Source of the DNA: Leisingera sp. JC1
Lineage (GTDB): Bacteria > Pseudomonadota > Alphaproteobacteria > Rhodobacterales > Rhodobacteraceae
Reading direction: 5' to 3'
Assembly (NCBI RefSeq): GCF_001679925.1
Contig: NZ_LYUZ01000147.1
Coordinates: forward strand, 1 to 64,000
Length of the DNA: 64,000 nucleotides
Part shown: piece by piece, positions 7,934-17,609 of the stretch
Layout of the letters: every line of letters starts with the position of its first letter
Position numbering within the stretch: the stretch's first letter is position 1
Notes under the pieces: generated by a model
Seen by the model: only the letters and a program-made list of their open reading frames with translations
What the model was told of the DNA's origin: nothing
Databases searched by the model: none
Made by a program: the position numbers and the translations under genes

Positions 7934-9394
7934 ATGAGCACTGCATCCGAAAATTATATCCCCGGGCACGCGGCGGCTGCGCCGCAAGCGGGGGCGGTCA
8001 AACTGACAATGATCCTGTCCGGTGCAGTGTTTGCGCTGATGATGGTCTTCGGCCTGATCATGCGCGCGGCGCAGGGCCAGTGGATTGAGCTGGACGCGGC
8101 GCTGTTCTACCAGTTGCTGACCGCACATGGCGCGGGCATGGTGGGTACTGCGGCGCTGTCGGGGGCGGCCATCATGTGGTACTTCGGCGGCCGCCATCTG
8201 GTGCTGACAGGAGGCATCTTCTGGGCCTTCCTGGGGCTGTTTCTGCTGGGTGTGGTGCTGATTCTCGGTGCCATCTTCATCGGCGGCTACGGCGGTGCCT
8301 GGACTTTCCTTTTTCCGCTGCCGGCTCTGTCCGGCGGTGCTTGGGAGGCAGGCGCGGCGGCGGCCTTTATGCTGGGCTATACCGCCATCGGCGTCGGCTT
8401 CCTGCTCTATTACCTGGAGTTGGGTCGCCGGATCCATACCCGTTACGGCAGTCTGGCGCGGGCGCTGGGCTGGAACCTGATCCTTGGGCGTGAGGACAAT
8501 GATCCGCCGCCGCCCGCCATCGTGGCGGCCGCGGCAGTGACCATCTTCAACTCGATCGGCATCATCCTGGGCGCGGCGGTGCTGGCGGCAAGCCTGGTGC
8601 ATCTGCTGGTGCCGGGGTTCGAGGTCGATGCACTCCTTGCAAAGAACCTGATCTATTTCTTCGGTCATGTGTTCATCAACGCGTCGATCTACATGGCGGT
8701 GACGGCGGTCTATGAGATCCTGCCGGAATACACCGGCAAACCCTGGAAATCGAACCGGCTGTTTGCGATCGCCTGGAATGCGGTGCTGATCTTTGTGATG
8801 GCGGTTTACTGGCACCATCTGTTGCAAGACGTGGTGATGCCGCCCTGGATGCTGGTGGTGGGGCAGCTGGTCTCCTACTTCAGCGGCATCCCTCTGATTG
8901 CGGTCACCGCCTTTTCAACCTTCCTTTATGTGCGCGGCTCCAACATGACCTGGGACCTGGCGTCGGCGTTGCTGGTGCTGTCGGTTGCGGGCTGGTCGGT
9001 GGGATCGATCCCGGCCTCCATCGACGGGATGATCAGCGTTAACAAGGTGATGCACAACACCATGTGGGTGCCGGGGCATTTCCACACCTACCTGCTGCTG
9101 GGTGAGGTGGCGATGGCTTTTGGTTTCATGGCCTGGCTGGTGCGCGGCAAGACGATTGCCAGGATGAACGGTCTGGACCGGGCGGGCTTTGCCGTCTACC
9201 TGGCGGGGGCTGCCGGTTTTGTGACGGTGTTCCTGTTCTCCGGCGCCGCCTCAATCCCGCGCCGCTGGGCGGTGCATTACGAGGAGTGGCTGACCCATGA
9301 CCGCATCGGCACCTTGTTCAGCGTGCTGGTGGTGCTGGGGACGCTGATCTTTGTCCTGCGCTTTGTAGCGCGGCTGGGGCGGAGCGAAGGCTGA
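7934..9394 (+). CDS. norY: sNOR-type haem-copper nitric oxide reductase, catalytic subunit
   Basis: A 486-residue haem-copper superfamily subunit I with about 12 membrane helices. Metal ligands are visible: low-spin haem H65 (LTAHGAGM), CuB H245 (YFFGHVFIN), CuB H294-H295 (YWHHLLQD), and helix X H382/H384 (VPGHFHTYLL). The position four residues after H245, which is the cross-linked Tyr in A- and B-type oxidases, is N249 here. The paired CuA subunit and the downstream senC and orf1 identify the sNOR family, which is thought to reduce NO to N2O. It directly follows norS with no gap. General annotation pipelines may call it cytochrome c oxidase; O2 reduction cannot be excluded from sequence alone. 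Confidence 0.85.
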   Translation: MSTASENYIPGHAAAAPQAGAVKLTMILSGAVFALMMVFGLIMRAAQGQWIELDAALFYQLLTAHGAGMVGTAALSGAAIMWYFGGRHLVLTGGIFWAFLGLFLLGVVLILGAIFIGGYGGAWTFLFPLPALSGGAWEAGAAAAFMLGYTAIGVGFLLYYLELGRRIHTRYGSLARALGWNLILGREDNDPPPPAIVAAAAVTIFNSIGIILGAAVLAASLVHLLVPGFEVDALLAKNLIYFFGHVFINASIYMAVTAVYEILPEYTGKPWKSNRLFAIAWNAVLIFVMAVYWHHLLQDVVMPPWMLVVGQLVSYFSGIPLIAVTAFSTFLYVRGSNMTWDLASALLVLSVAGWSVGSIPASIDGMISVNKVMHNTMWVPGHFHTYLLLGEVAMAFGFMAWLVRGKTIARMNGLDRAGFAVYLAGAAGFVTVFLFSGAASIPRRWAVHYEEWLTHDRIGTLFSVLVVLGTLIFVLRFVARLGRSEG

Positions 9395-9993
9395 TGCTGG
9401 CCCGCGCTCTCCCCTCGGTTCTCGCCGCCGTGGCCGGCGGCGGGATCCTGTGGCAGGTGACTGACGGGGCGCAGGCCTTCACCAGCGAAGCGGCGCGGCG
9501 GCTGGATGTGGTGCAGTCGCCCCGCCAAGTGCCCGAGGTGCTGCTGGAGGATATGGTCGGCCGCCAGGTGCCATTGCTGCCGCAAGCGGGCGAGGTTGTG
9601 CTGGTCGAGTTCATCTACACGGTCTGCGGCGATATCTGCCAGATTTCTGCCGCGGACTTTGCCGAAATCCGCGACCGACTGCGGGCGCAAGGGGCGCGGG
9701 TCCGGCTGCTGTCGGTGAGTTTCGATCCTGAGCGCGACACGCCGGAGCAGATGGCCATCTACGGTGATGCCCATGAGGCCGACGGTGTGATGTGGACCGT
9801 CGCGCGGCCCAGGCAGAAGGATCTCCCGGGCCTGCTGAAGCTGTTTGATGTGACGGTTATCCCGGATGAATGGGGCGGTTTTCAGCACAATGCAGCGATC
9901 CATGTGATCTCGGGCGACGGAAGTTTCTCTGCCGTCTATGACACCGACGCGGTGGAGGCAGTGCTGGCCCATCTCGACGGAGGGCAGCCATGA
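9394..9993 (+). CDS. senC: SCO1/SenC-family copper chaperone
   Basis: A 199-residue thioredoxin-fold protein with an N-terminal membrane anchor or signal. It has the SCO copper motif as VCGDIC (C78 and C82) and a candidate third ligand H165 in FQHNAAIHV. SCO proteins load copper into CuA sites, here most likely into NorS. It overlaps the norY stop by one base (TGATG). The middle block LLSVSFDPERDTPEQM is typical of the family. Confidence 0.88.
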   Translation: MLARALPSVLAAVAGGGILWQVTDGAQAFTSEAARRLDVVQSPRQVPEVLLEDMVGRQVPLLPQAGEVVLVEFIYTVCGDICQISAADFAEIRDRLRAQGARVRLLSVSFDPERDTPEQMAIYGDAHEADGVMWTVARPRQKDLPGLLKLFDVTVIPDEWGGFQHNAAIHVISGDGSFSAVYDTDAVEAVLAHLDGGQP

Positions 9994-10550
9994 GGATGAT
10001 CTGCCTGGGCCTGCTGGCCATGGCGGAAGCTGTGGCCCTGCGCGAGGCGGCGGCGGCCAGCCCGGTTCAGCATGTGCTGGTGCAGATGCCGCTGCTGGTG
10101 CTGGCAGGCGTGCTTCTGGGTTGGAACCTGCGCGTGCGGCGCGATTGGGCGGTTCCGCTGTTGCTGACGGCGCTGACGGCATTTCTCTTCTGGATGCTGC
10201 CGCGCAGTGTGGACTGGGCGCTGACACCTGCAGGAGAGGCCGCCAAAAACCTGAGTCTGCCGTTGCTGCTTGGCGTGCCGCTGCGCTTGAGCTGGCCCTG
10301 GCTGGGTCCGGTCCTGCGCGGCTTTCTCAAGGCCAATGCGCTGTCGATGCTGGGCGTTCTGGGATTCCTCTATACCCATGCCCCGGTGCGGATCTGCAAT
10401 TCCTACCTGGTGTCTGCTCAACAGGAGCTGGGGTTTGCCTTTCTCTATCTTGCCGCGGCGCTGGCCTGTCTTTGGGCTATCCCGGTTTTGTTCGGGCATC
10501 CGAAGTGCGGGTCGTTTGGCACCGCAGGATGTTCCAGATGCGGAGTGTGA
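9990..10550 (+). CDS. orf1-type membrane protein of the norSY-senC cluster
   Basis: A 186-residue membrane protein with about five hydrophobic segments, overlapping senC by 4 nt (ATGA). Its position matches orf1 of the norSY-senC-orf1 clusters, whose function is unknown; a role in assembly of the reductase is inference. The tail ends HPKCGSFGTAGCSRCGV, with three Cys in 14 residues, which could bind copper or iron. A further Cys lies in VRICNSY. Nothing in the sequence indicates catalysis. Confidence 0.7.
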   Translation: MRMICLGLLAMAEAVALREAAAASPVQHVLVQMPLLVLAGVLLGWNLRVRRDWAVPLLLTALTAFLFWMLPRSVDWALTPAGEAAKNLSLPLLLGVPLRLSWPWLGPVLRGFLKANALSMLGVLGFLYTHAPVRICNSYLVSAQQELGFAFLYLAAALACLWAIPVLFGHPKCGSFGTAGCSRCGV

Positions 10551-10556
10551 CGTGAC

Positions 10557-11372
10557 ATGACCCATGCTGAAACAGTTCTGAGTTTCGCGCAGCTGGCGCA
10601 GAAGAAAAGCCGTCACTTGCGCGCTGATCCGCTGGCCTTTCTGATCCTGGCACTGAAGGCCGGGGCGTTTGTCGGGGCCGGAATCCTGCTGATCTTCTCG
10701 GTGGGGCAGGGCATCGAAGGGGCGTTCCGCCCGATCGTCATGGGGGCAAGTTTCGGTATCGCGCTGACGCTGGTGGTATTTGCCGGTGCCGAGCTGTTCA
10801 CCGGCCACACCATGTACATGACGCAGGGGCTTCTGACCGGGCAAACCGGCTTCTATGACCTGCTGCGCTGCTGGGCGGCCAGCTGGGGCGGCAACCTGGC
10901 CGGGGCGCTGCTGCTGGCGGCCTTGTTCACTGCGGGCGGCGGCGGCCTCATTCTGGGCGCAGGCGAGGACGCATTGCTGCACAAGGTGGCTGCCAAGAAG
11001 ATGCATGGTCCTGCGCTGCAGCTGTTTGCCAAGGCGGTGCTGTGCAACTGGCTGGTGTGCCTGGCCTTGTGGTGCTCGGCACGGGCCAAGGACGACGTGA
11101 GCAAGTGCATCATCATCTTTTGGTGCCTTTATGCCTTTATCGCGGCCGGTTTCGAGCACAGCATCGCCAATATGACGGTGTTTTCGGTGGCACTGATGTC
11201 GGACCACCCGGACAGCATCTCGATCACGGGGGCGGCCTATAACCTGATCTTTGTCACCCTGGGCAATACCTTTGCCGGGGCTGTGATCATGGGCTGGGGT
11301 TACTGGCGCGCAGCCTCCCGTCCGGAGGTCGAAGCCGCTGTTAGGTGCGGCTCTGCTTCAAGCCCAGGCTGA
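10557..11372 (+). CDS. Formate/nitrite transporter (FNT) family protein
   Basis: A 271-residue inner-membrane channel of the FNT (FocA/NirC) family with six expected helices. Typical blocks include AGAELFTGHTMYM (first re-entrant loop), KAVLCNWLVCLALWCSARAKDD and AGFEHSIANMTVFS. FNT proteins pass formate, nitrite or related monovalent anions. Seven base pairs separate it from orf1, so it is probably cotranscribed with norSY. Nitrite is the likelier substrate in this context: NO arises from nitrite reduction, and NO dioxygenation or oxidation returns nitrogen oxyanions. Substrate assignment is inference. Confidence 0.85.
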   Translation: MTHAETVLSFAQLAQKKSRHLRADPLAFLILALKAGAFVGAGILLIFSVGQGIEGAFRPIVMGASFGIALTLVVFAGAELFTGHTMYMTQGLLTGQTGFYDLLRCWAASWGGNLAGALLLAALFTAGGGGLILGAGEDALLHKVAAKKMHGPALQLFAKAVLCNWLVCLALWCSARAKDDVSKCIIIFWCLYAFIAAGFEHSIANMTVFSVALMSDHPDSISITGAAYNLIFVTLGNTFAGAVIMGWGYWRAASRPEVEAAVRCGSASSPG

Positions 11373-11538
11373 ATGGGTGAAAGGTAATAACTCTAAGCGT
11401 GTACCGGCGTGAATACGGGAGCCTCTCAGGCCTTTTCCAGTGGTGGAAAGCGGCGGAGAACGGGCTGGAACTGTGAGGTAATGCAATTTCAAAAAGCGCC
11501 CTGAATGACGCTCGTTGGTGCGGATCTTTTGGGGAAAG

Positions 11539-11613
11539 TGGCAGCCCGTAGGGGAATCGAACCCCTCTTTCCAGGTTGAAAACCTGGCGTCCTAACCGAT
11601 AGACGAACGGGCC
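11539..11613 (-). tRNA. tRNA-Glu (anticodon TTC)
   Basis: On the minus strand the sequence begins GGCCCGTTCGTCTATCGG. The anticodon stem CCAGG/CCTGG encloses TTTTCAA (anticodon TTC), followed by GGTTCGATTCC in the T arm and acceptor ACGGGCT, G73 and an encoded CCA. The cloverleaf is complete at 75 nt including CCA. It lies 100 bp downstream of recJ on the same strand. Confidence 0.97.
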
Positions 11614-11717
11614 ACTCTGTGCGTGAGCGGGTATTTAGTTGTAACCGCCGGAACCCGCAAGAGAAAAAATACGCCTTTGTGAAATTTCTTATCCACAGGC
11701 GGCAAGCCATTGATAAC

Positions 11718-13457
11718 TCAGGTTTCTGCGGCGTCCTCCAGGCGCAGCTGCGGGCTTTGGCGGCCGCCCCATGTGTTGATTTCCAGCCGTCCGGCAAAAT
11801 GGAAGCGCGCGCCGCCATGCTCCAGCAGCCGCGGGCCCAGAGCCGTGTCGAAGGCGCCAAAGCAGATTGCGTCAACACCGCCGCCCATGCCGTCGCTGAG
11901 GGAGAGCTTCAGGTGGCTTTCGCCCACCTTCTTGGCGAACCTCACCTGCAGATCCGGCAGCGCATAGCGCGGTGCAGGGGCGCCGGCGCCAAACGGGCCA
12001 GCCTGTTCGATCTGTTCAATCAGATTCACGCTGGCAGCCCCCGGCATCAGGGCGCCGTCCAGTTTCAGGTCGGCGGGGCCGCCTTCGCCCGCACCTTGTT
12101 TGGCCAATAATTCCGTCAGCCGCGCCATCGCAGGTTCCAGCTTATCGCGCATCACGGTGAGGCCCGCCGCCATCTTGTGGCCGCCGCCCTTGACCAGCAG
12201 GCCCTCGGCGGCCAGCCGCTGGATTGAGGCGCCGAGGTCGACACCCGAGACCGACCGGCCAGAGCCCTTGCCCTCTTCGCCGTCGAAGCCGATCACGATG
12301 GCCGGGCGGTTGGCGCTTTCTTTCAGGCGGGAGGCAACGATGCCAACCACGCCCGGGTGCCAGCCCTCGCCCGCGGCCCAGACCAGCGGGGCCTCCAGGC
12401 CGCGTTCCTCCGCCTGTTCCAGCGCGGCGGCGCGCACGGCGTTTTCGATGTCGCGGCGTTCTGTGTTCAGCTCATCCAGCCGTTCCGCCAGGGCAGCGGC
12501 TTCATGCGGATTGTCTGTCGACAGCAAACGCGCGCCAAGGTCGGCCTTGCCGATCCGCCCGCCGGCATTGACCCGCGGGCCCAGCAGGAATCCGAGGTGA
12601 TAGGTGGAAGGTGCCGAATCCATGCGGGAGACGTCGGAGAGCGCCACCAGTCCGGGACGCCTGCGGGCGCTCATCACTTTCAGACCCTGGCGCACCAGCG
12701 CCCGGTTGGCGCCGATCAGAGGCGCCACATCCGCCACTGTGGCCAGCGCCACCAGGTCCAGCAGGGCCATCAGATCCGGCCCCTTAGCAGCAGCTTCGCG
12801 CAGCTGGCGGCCGGCCTCGACCAGCATCAGGAACACCACGCCCGCTGCACAGAAATAGCCGAGGTCGCCGCTTTCGTCCTGACGGTTCGGGTTCACCACC
12901 GCCACGCAGTCCGGCAGCGTTTCGCTGCCCAAGTGGTGGTCCAGCACGATCACGTCGGCGCCTTTCGCAGCGGCAATCGGTTCGTGGCTCAGCGTGCCGC
13001 AATCGACACAGATGATCAGGTCATGGGCGGCGGCAAGCTCCTGCATGGCCGGAACATTGGGGCCATAGCCCTCGTCGATGCGGTCGGGAATATAAAGCGT
13101 TGCCTCCAATCCCATTTGCCGCAGCCAGACAATCAGCAGCGCGGCCGAGCTGCCGCCATCAACGTCATAGTCGGCAAAGACCGCAATCCGCTGTTTGCGC
13201 CGCACCGCTTCAAGGAAGCGGGCAGCGGCAGCCTCCATGTCCTTCATCTCGCGCGGGTCGGGCAGCAGCTCTTTCAGCTTTGGCTCAAGAAACCCCTTGG
13301 CCTCCATCGCCGGCACGCCGCGCCGGGCCAGAACCTGGCAGACAGAGCGGGGCAGGCCGGTCTGCTGCGCCATCATCTCGGACGCGCGGTCCACCTCGAC
13401 CCCGGGGCCGACCCAGCGGCGGCCGGTCAGGGACTGCTCAACACCCAAAAAGCTCAT
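11718..13457 (-). CDS. recJ: Single-stranded-DNA-specific exonuclease RecJ
   Basis: A 579-residue 5'-3' ssDNA exonuclease of recombination and mismatch repair. The DHH phosphoesterase motifs are present: FADYDVDGGSSAAL (motif I), VDCGTLS, and DHHLGSETLP (the DHH motif). The DHHA1 domain follows with KGGGHKMAAGL, then an OB-fold C-terminus. ATG 13457 is chosen because GAGGG precedes it at correct spacing; an upstream ATG at 13490 would add 11 residues without a ribosome-binding site. It lies downstream of glpX and hom on the same strand, an order common in Rhodobacteraceae. Confidence 0.95.
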   Translation of the reverse strand: MSFLGVEQSLTGRRWVGPGVEVDRASEMMAQQTGLPRSVCQVLARRGVPAMEAKGFLEPKLKELLPDPREMKDMEAAAARFLEAVRRKQRIAVFADYDVDGGSSAALLIVWLRQMGLEATLYIPDRIDEGYGPNVPAMQELAAAHDLIICVDCGTLSHEPIAAAKGADVIVLDHHLGSETLPDCVAVVNPNRQDESGDLGYFCAAGVVFLMLVEAGRQLREAAAKGPDLMALLDLVALATVADVAPLIGANRALVRQGLKVMSARRRPGLVALSDVSRMDSAPSTYHLGFLLGPRVNAGGRIGKADLGARLLSTDNPHEAAALAERLDELNTERRDIENAVRAAALEQAEERGLEAPLVWAAGEGWHPGVVGIVASRLKESANRPAIVIGFDGEEGKGSGRSVSGVDLGASIQRLAAEGLLVKGGGHKMAAGLTVMRDKLEPAMARLTELLAKQGAGEGGPADLKLDGALMPGAASVNLIEQIEQAGPFGAGAPAPRYALPDLQVRFAKKVGESHLKLSLSDGMGGGVDAICFGAFDTALGPRLLEHGGARFHFAGRLEINTWGGRQSPQLRLEDAAET

Positions 13458-13500
13458 GCGTCTGCCCTCATGTGCAAAGGCCGGACCCAAGCGGATCCGG

Positions 13501-13545
13501 CCCTTTCATCTTTCCTGAAATACTCCCGCCGGAGGCAGCGGCGCA
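13501..13545 (+). repeat. Short interspersed repeat, copy A
   Basis: Contains CATCTTTCCTGAAATACTCC, then CGCCGGAGGC. Related copies occur at about 28962-28996 (inverted) and 48396-48437. All three lie in short intergenic gaps. The CTCC..GGAG part can form a small hairpin. It lies between glpX and recJ. Confidence 0.6.
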
Positions 13546-13570
13546 AGCCGCTCCCCGGCCGCTGGCCAGT

Positions 13571-14557
13571 TTACTTTTGGTGCGGTTCCAGCGGCGTGCG
13601 GTAGGACATGCGGCGCACGGAACCGGTTTTCGAACGCATCAGCAGGGTGGTGGTTTCGACCCAGCCCGGAGTGCGCTTGATCGACGGCAGCAGCGAGCCG
13701 CCGGTCACGCCGGTGGCGGCAAAGATCACGTCCTGGGTGACCATTTCGTCGCGGGCATAGATCCGGTCCAGGTCGGTGATGCCGGCCTTGGCGGCGCGGG
13801 CTTTCTCGTCATCATTGCGGAACAGCAGGCGGCCGAAGATCTGGCCGCCCATGCACTTCAGTGCCGCCGCTGCCAGCACACCCTCAGGTGCACCGCCCTG
13901 GCCCATATACATGTCGATGCCGGTCACATCGCTTTCGGCGCAATGCATGACCCCTGCCACGTCGCCGTCGGTGATCAGGCGGATGGCCGCGCCGGTTTCA
14001 CGCACTTCGGCAATCATCGCTTCGTGGCGCGGGCGCTCCAGGATGCAGACGGTGATGTCGGACGGGGCGCAGCCTTTGGCCTTGGCCAGCGCCTCGACAC
14101 GCTCGCGCGGCGACATGTCCAGCGAGACGACGCCTTCGGCGTAACCCGGGCCGATTGCCAGCTTGTCCATATAGGTGTCCGGCGCGTGCAGCATGGAGCC
14201 GCGCGGGCCCATGGCGATCACGGTCAGCGCATTCGGCATGTCCTTGGCGGTCAGGGTGGTGCCTTCCAGCGGGTCCAGCGCGATGTCGACGCCGGGGCCG
14301 TTGCCGGTGCCGACTTCCTCACCGATATACAGCATCGGGGCCTCGTCGCGCTCGCCTTCGCCGATCACCACCACGCCGGCGATGTCCAGCAGGTTCAGCT
14401 GCTCGCGCATGGCGTTGACGGCGGCCTGGTCGGCGGCTTTCTCGTCACCGCGGCCGATCAGCGAGGCAGAGGCCAGCGCGGCCTGTTCGGCAACGCGGGC
14501 GAGGCCCAGCGACAGCATACGGTCATGAAAGGGCGCGTCAGAGGTGTTCGATGTCAT
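13571..14557 (-). CDS. glpX: Class II fructose-1,6-bisphosphatase GlpX
   Basis: A 328-residue lithium-sensitive phosphatase acting in gluconeogenesis (fructose-1,6-bisphosphate to fructose-6-phosphate). GlpX signatures are visible: IGRGDEKAADQAAVNAMR, VVIGEGERDEAPMLYIGEEVG, the metal-binding DPLEGTTLTA, and GQGGAPEGVLAAAALKCMGG. Length is normal for the family. It sits between hom and recJ on the minus strand. The start ATG at 14555-14557 opens directly into the conserved N-terminus. Confidence 0.95.
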   Translation of the reverse strand: MTSNTSDAPFHDRMLSLGLARVAEQAALASASLIGRGDEKAADQAAVNAMREQLNLLDIAGVVVIGEGERDEAPMLYIGEEVGTGNGPGVDIALDPLEGTTLTAKDMPNALTVIAMGPRGSMLHAPDTYMDKLAIGPGYAEGVVSLDMSPRERVEALAKAKGCAPSDITVCILERPRHEAMIAEVRETGAAIRLITDGDVAGVMHCAESDVTGIDMYMGQGGAPEGVLAAAALKCMGGQIFGRLLFRNDDEKARAAKAGITDLDRIYARDEMVTQDVIFAATGVTGGSLLPSIKRTPGWVETTTLLMRSKTGSVRRMSYRTPLEPHQK

Positions 14558-14713
14558 ACCGGAAATCCTGTCTCAACGGGTCAGATGTGAATGGGCGTTC
14601 CAAGCCGAATAGCGCGGGGCGGGGCAGGCTCGCAAGAGGCGATAGGGGGCACGGCGGCAGGAAATCCCAGCCGCAGCGCGTAAATAGGCTCAAAATTGCC
14701 CCTTTGGCGCAGA

Positions 14714-16000
<1,287 letters not shown>

Positions 16001-16115
16001 GGCTGGAGGTCCTTTGTCCGAAACTTGTCCGCCCCGCCTTAGCGGGTTCGGCGCAGGCGTGCAACGCCGCCGCGAAACAAGGCCCTTCAGGGCAGGCAGG
16101 AATGCCGCGGAGAGG

Positions 16116-16370
16116 TCAGAGTTCGGCGTTTTTGACGGCTTCTGCGCGGCGCTTCAGGCGGTTGCTGCGGGCGTCGAGCTCCTCCTGCAGGTCCTGGCTG
16201 GCCTGCTGCGGCGGATCCAGCGGTTCCAACGCGTCATCCAGCGGCAGGAGGTCGGGATATTCCGCGCCGCGCAGGTCCGGGGTCAGCCGGTCCTCCAGTT
16301 CAGGCACCCGGGTGCAGGCGGCGGCTGCCGTCACGGCCAGAAAAATTGCGATCTGTGTCCAAAGCTGCAT
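16116..16370 (-). CDS. Small predicted lipoprotein
   Basis: An 84-residue protein with a short signal peptide (MQLWTQIAIFLAVTAAAAC) ending in a lipobox-like TAAAAC, so Cys19 is the likely lipidated residue. The mature part is acidic, then becomes a probable helix (QQASQDLQEELDARSNRLKR). No family is recognised. ATG 16370 is chosen over an upstream start at 16496 because it gives a proper lipoprotein signal. It may be cotranscribed with hom, but the two functions show no obvious link. Confidence 0.65.
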   Translation of the reverse strand: MQLWTQIAIFLAVTAAAACTRVPELEDRLTPDLRGAEYPDLLPLDDALEPLDPPQQASQDLQEELDARSNRLKRRAEAVKNAEL

Positions 16371-16508
16371 TGCCCAAACCCCATGCTCTGCTGGGCCGGT
16401 TGTAGGAGGTCCGGCGGGCTGGCACAATTGAATTCCCGCAGCGTTTGCGGCATGTTCCTGCAGCCGCGGGCTGATAGAGGCAAGGGGCGGCGGCATTCGC
16501 TCTTTTTT

Positions 16509-16524
16509 CTGAACATCTGTTCAG
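16509..16524 (+). promoter_or_regulatory. Putative TetR-family operator
   Basis: Perfect dyad CTGAACA-TC-TGTTCAG, 13 bp before the start codon of the TetR-family gene. Dyads of this kind at this position usually serve autoregulation. Confidence 0.5.
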
Positions 16525-16537
16525 TTATTGTCGGCCC

Positions 16538-17125
16538 ATGGCACGCACCCAAGGTTCCCACTCCGATATCACCGGCCCCCGCATCCGCGAGGCGGCCCTG
16601 CGGCTGTTTGCGCAGCATGGTTATGCCGCGGTTTCGATGCGCCAGATCGCCAAGGAGGTCGGGGTGCAGGCGGGGGCGCTGTACAATTACACGCCCGACA
16701 AGCAGAGCCTGCTGTTCAATCTGATGGCAGGCCACATGGAAGAGCTGCAGGCAGCCTGGGATGCAGTGCCGCAGTCGGACAGCGCGCTGGAACGGCTGCG
16801 TGCCTTCACCGGCTTTCACATCCGTTTTCACCTGGAGCGCCCGGATGCAGTGTTCATCGCCTATATGGAGCTGCGCAATCTGACGGAGGAGAATTTCACC
16901 GTCATCGAATCGCTGCGCCGGGACTACGAGAACGGCGTAGAAGGGATCCTGAAAAAAGGGGTCGAGCAGGGCGTGTTCGCCATTCCCGACACCAAGATCG
17001 CGACGCTGGCGGTGATTGCGATGCTGAACGGGGTCAACACCTGGTACCGCTCAGAAGGGCGGCTGTCGCTGGACGAGGTGGAGCGGGTCTATTGGGGAAT
17101 GGTGCAGAAGGCGGTCAGCACATGA
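16538..17125 (+). CDS. TetR/AcrR-family transcriptional regulator
   Basis: A 195-residue repressor. The N-terminal helix-turn-helix spans about residues 16-60: IREAALRLFAQHGYAAVSMRQIAKEVGVQAGALYNYTPDKQSLL is the classic TetR pattern. The ligand-binding C-terminus (about 80-195) shows no motif that identifies the effector. The gene overlaps the next GNAT gene by 4 nt (ATGA) and carries a perfect dyad just upstream, so it probably regulates its own small operon. The target pathway is unknown. Confidence 0.88.
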   Translation: MARTQGSHSDITGPRIREAALRLFAQHGYAAVSMRQIAKEVGVQAGALYNYTPDKQSLLFNLMAGHMEELQAAWDAVPQSDSALERLRAFTGFHIRFHLERPDAVFIAYMELRNLTEENFTVIESLRRDYENGVEGILKKGVEQGVFAIPDTKIATLAVIAMLNGVNTWYRSEGRLSLDEVERVYWGMVQKAVST

Positions 17126-17601
17126 GCCTGCTGGATCTGAAAACCGGCCGTCTGCGGGCCGCCCCCTGGCAGGATTTGACGGCGGCGGAGCTGGCGGGCC
17201 TGTTTGCGCCGAAGGTGGTGCAATGGCTGCCGGACGGGTTTCAGGCACAGGGCAGCGATCAGAGCCGCCGCGAATTCCTCGCGGCGGTGTCGCAGCAGGC
17301 CGAAGTGGCGGCCCTCTGCAATGCGGCGGGCGAAGGTGTCGGGCTGATCATCTTGTCCTTTCCGGAAGAGGGCAGCAGCATCCGGAACCTGGGTTATCTC
17401 TTTGCCGAATCCGCCTGGGGGCAGGGGCTGGCCAGCGAACTGATTGGCGGATTGCAGGCACATTTCCGCGGCAGCGGCGTCACGCTGTCCGGTGGGGTCA
17501 TGCAGGAAAACGCGGCCTCGGCCCGGGTGCTGCAGAAATCTGGTTTCACGCCGGAGCCTGCGGGGGCGGAGACCGTGTACAGCTGGTTTTCCGGCGTCTG
17601 A
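17122..17601 (+). CDS. GNAT-family N-acetyltransferase
   Basis: A 159-residue acetyltransferase-like protein. The acetyl-CoA binding block GYLFAESAWGQGLASELIGGL and the C-terminal ENAASARVLQKSGF motif are typical of the RimJ/RimL-like GNAT group. The substrate is unknown. It is translationally coupled to the TetR regulator, so the regulator's ligand may relate to the acetylated compound. A frame spanning both genes from 16528 is a reading-frame coincidence. Confidence 0.8.
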   Translation: MSLLDLKTGRLRAAPWQDLTAAELAGLFAPKVVQWLPDGFQAQGSDQSRREFLAAVSQQAEVAALCNAAGEGVGLIILSFPEEGSSIRNLGYLFAESAWGQGLASELIGGLQAHFRGSGVTLSGGVMQENAASARVLQKSGFTPEPAGAETVYSWFSGV

Positions 17602-17609
17602 CGGCCTGA

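Noticed and set aside
7934-9394. Ordinary aa3/bo3 oxidase subunit I
   Set aside because: No Tyr four residues after the helix VI His, and the neighbouring senC-orf1 genes and NsrR sites fit sNOR.
11689-11697. Replication origin (perfect DnaA box TTATCCACA)
   Set aside because: A single 9-mer here and one at 41393-41401 are isolated, with no cluster and no dnaA or origin genes nearby.
13100-14590. Long plus-strand open frame (about 496 codons)
   Set aside because: It lies antisense to recJ and glpX, has Arg/Pro/Gln-rich composition without domains, and arises from high G+C third positions.
16528-17601. Apparent TetR-GNAT fusion frame
   Set aside because: It reads the TetR region in the wrong frame and joins the GNAT frame by chance; the two genes overlap by ATGA instead.
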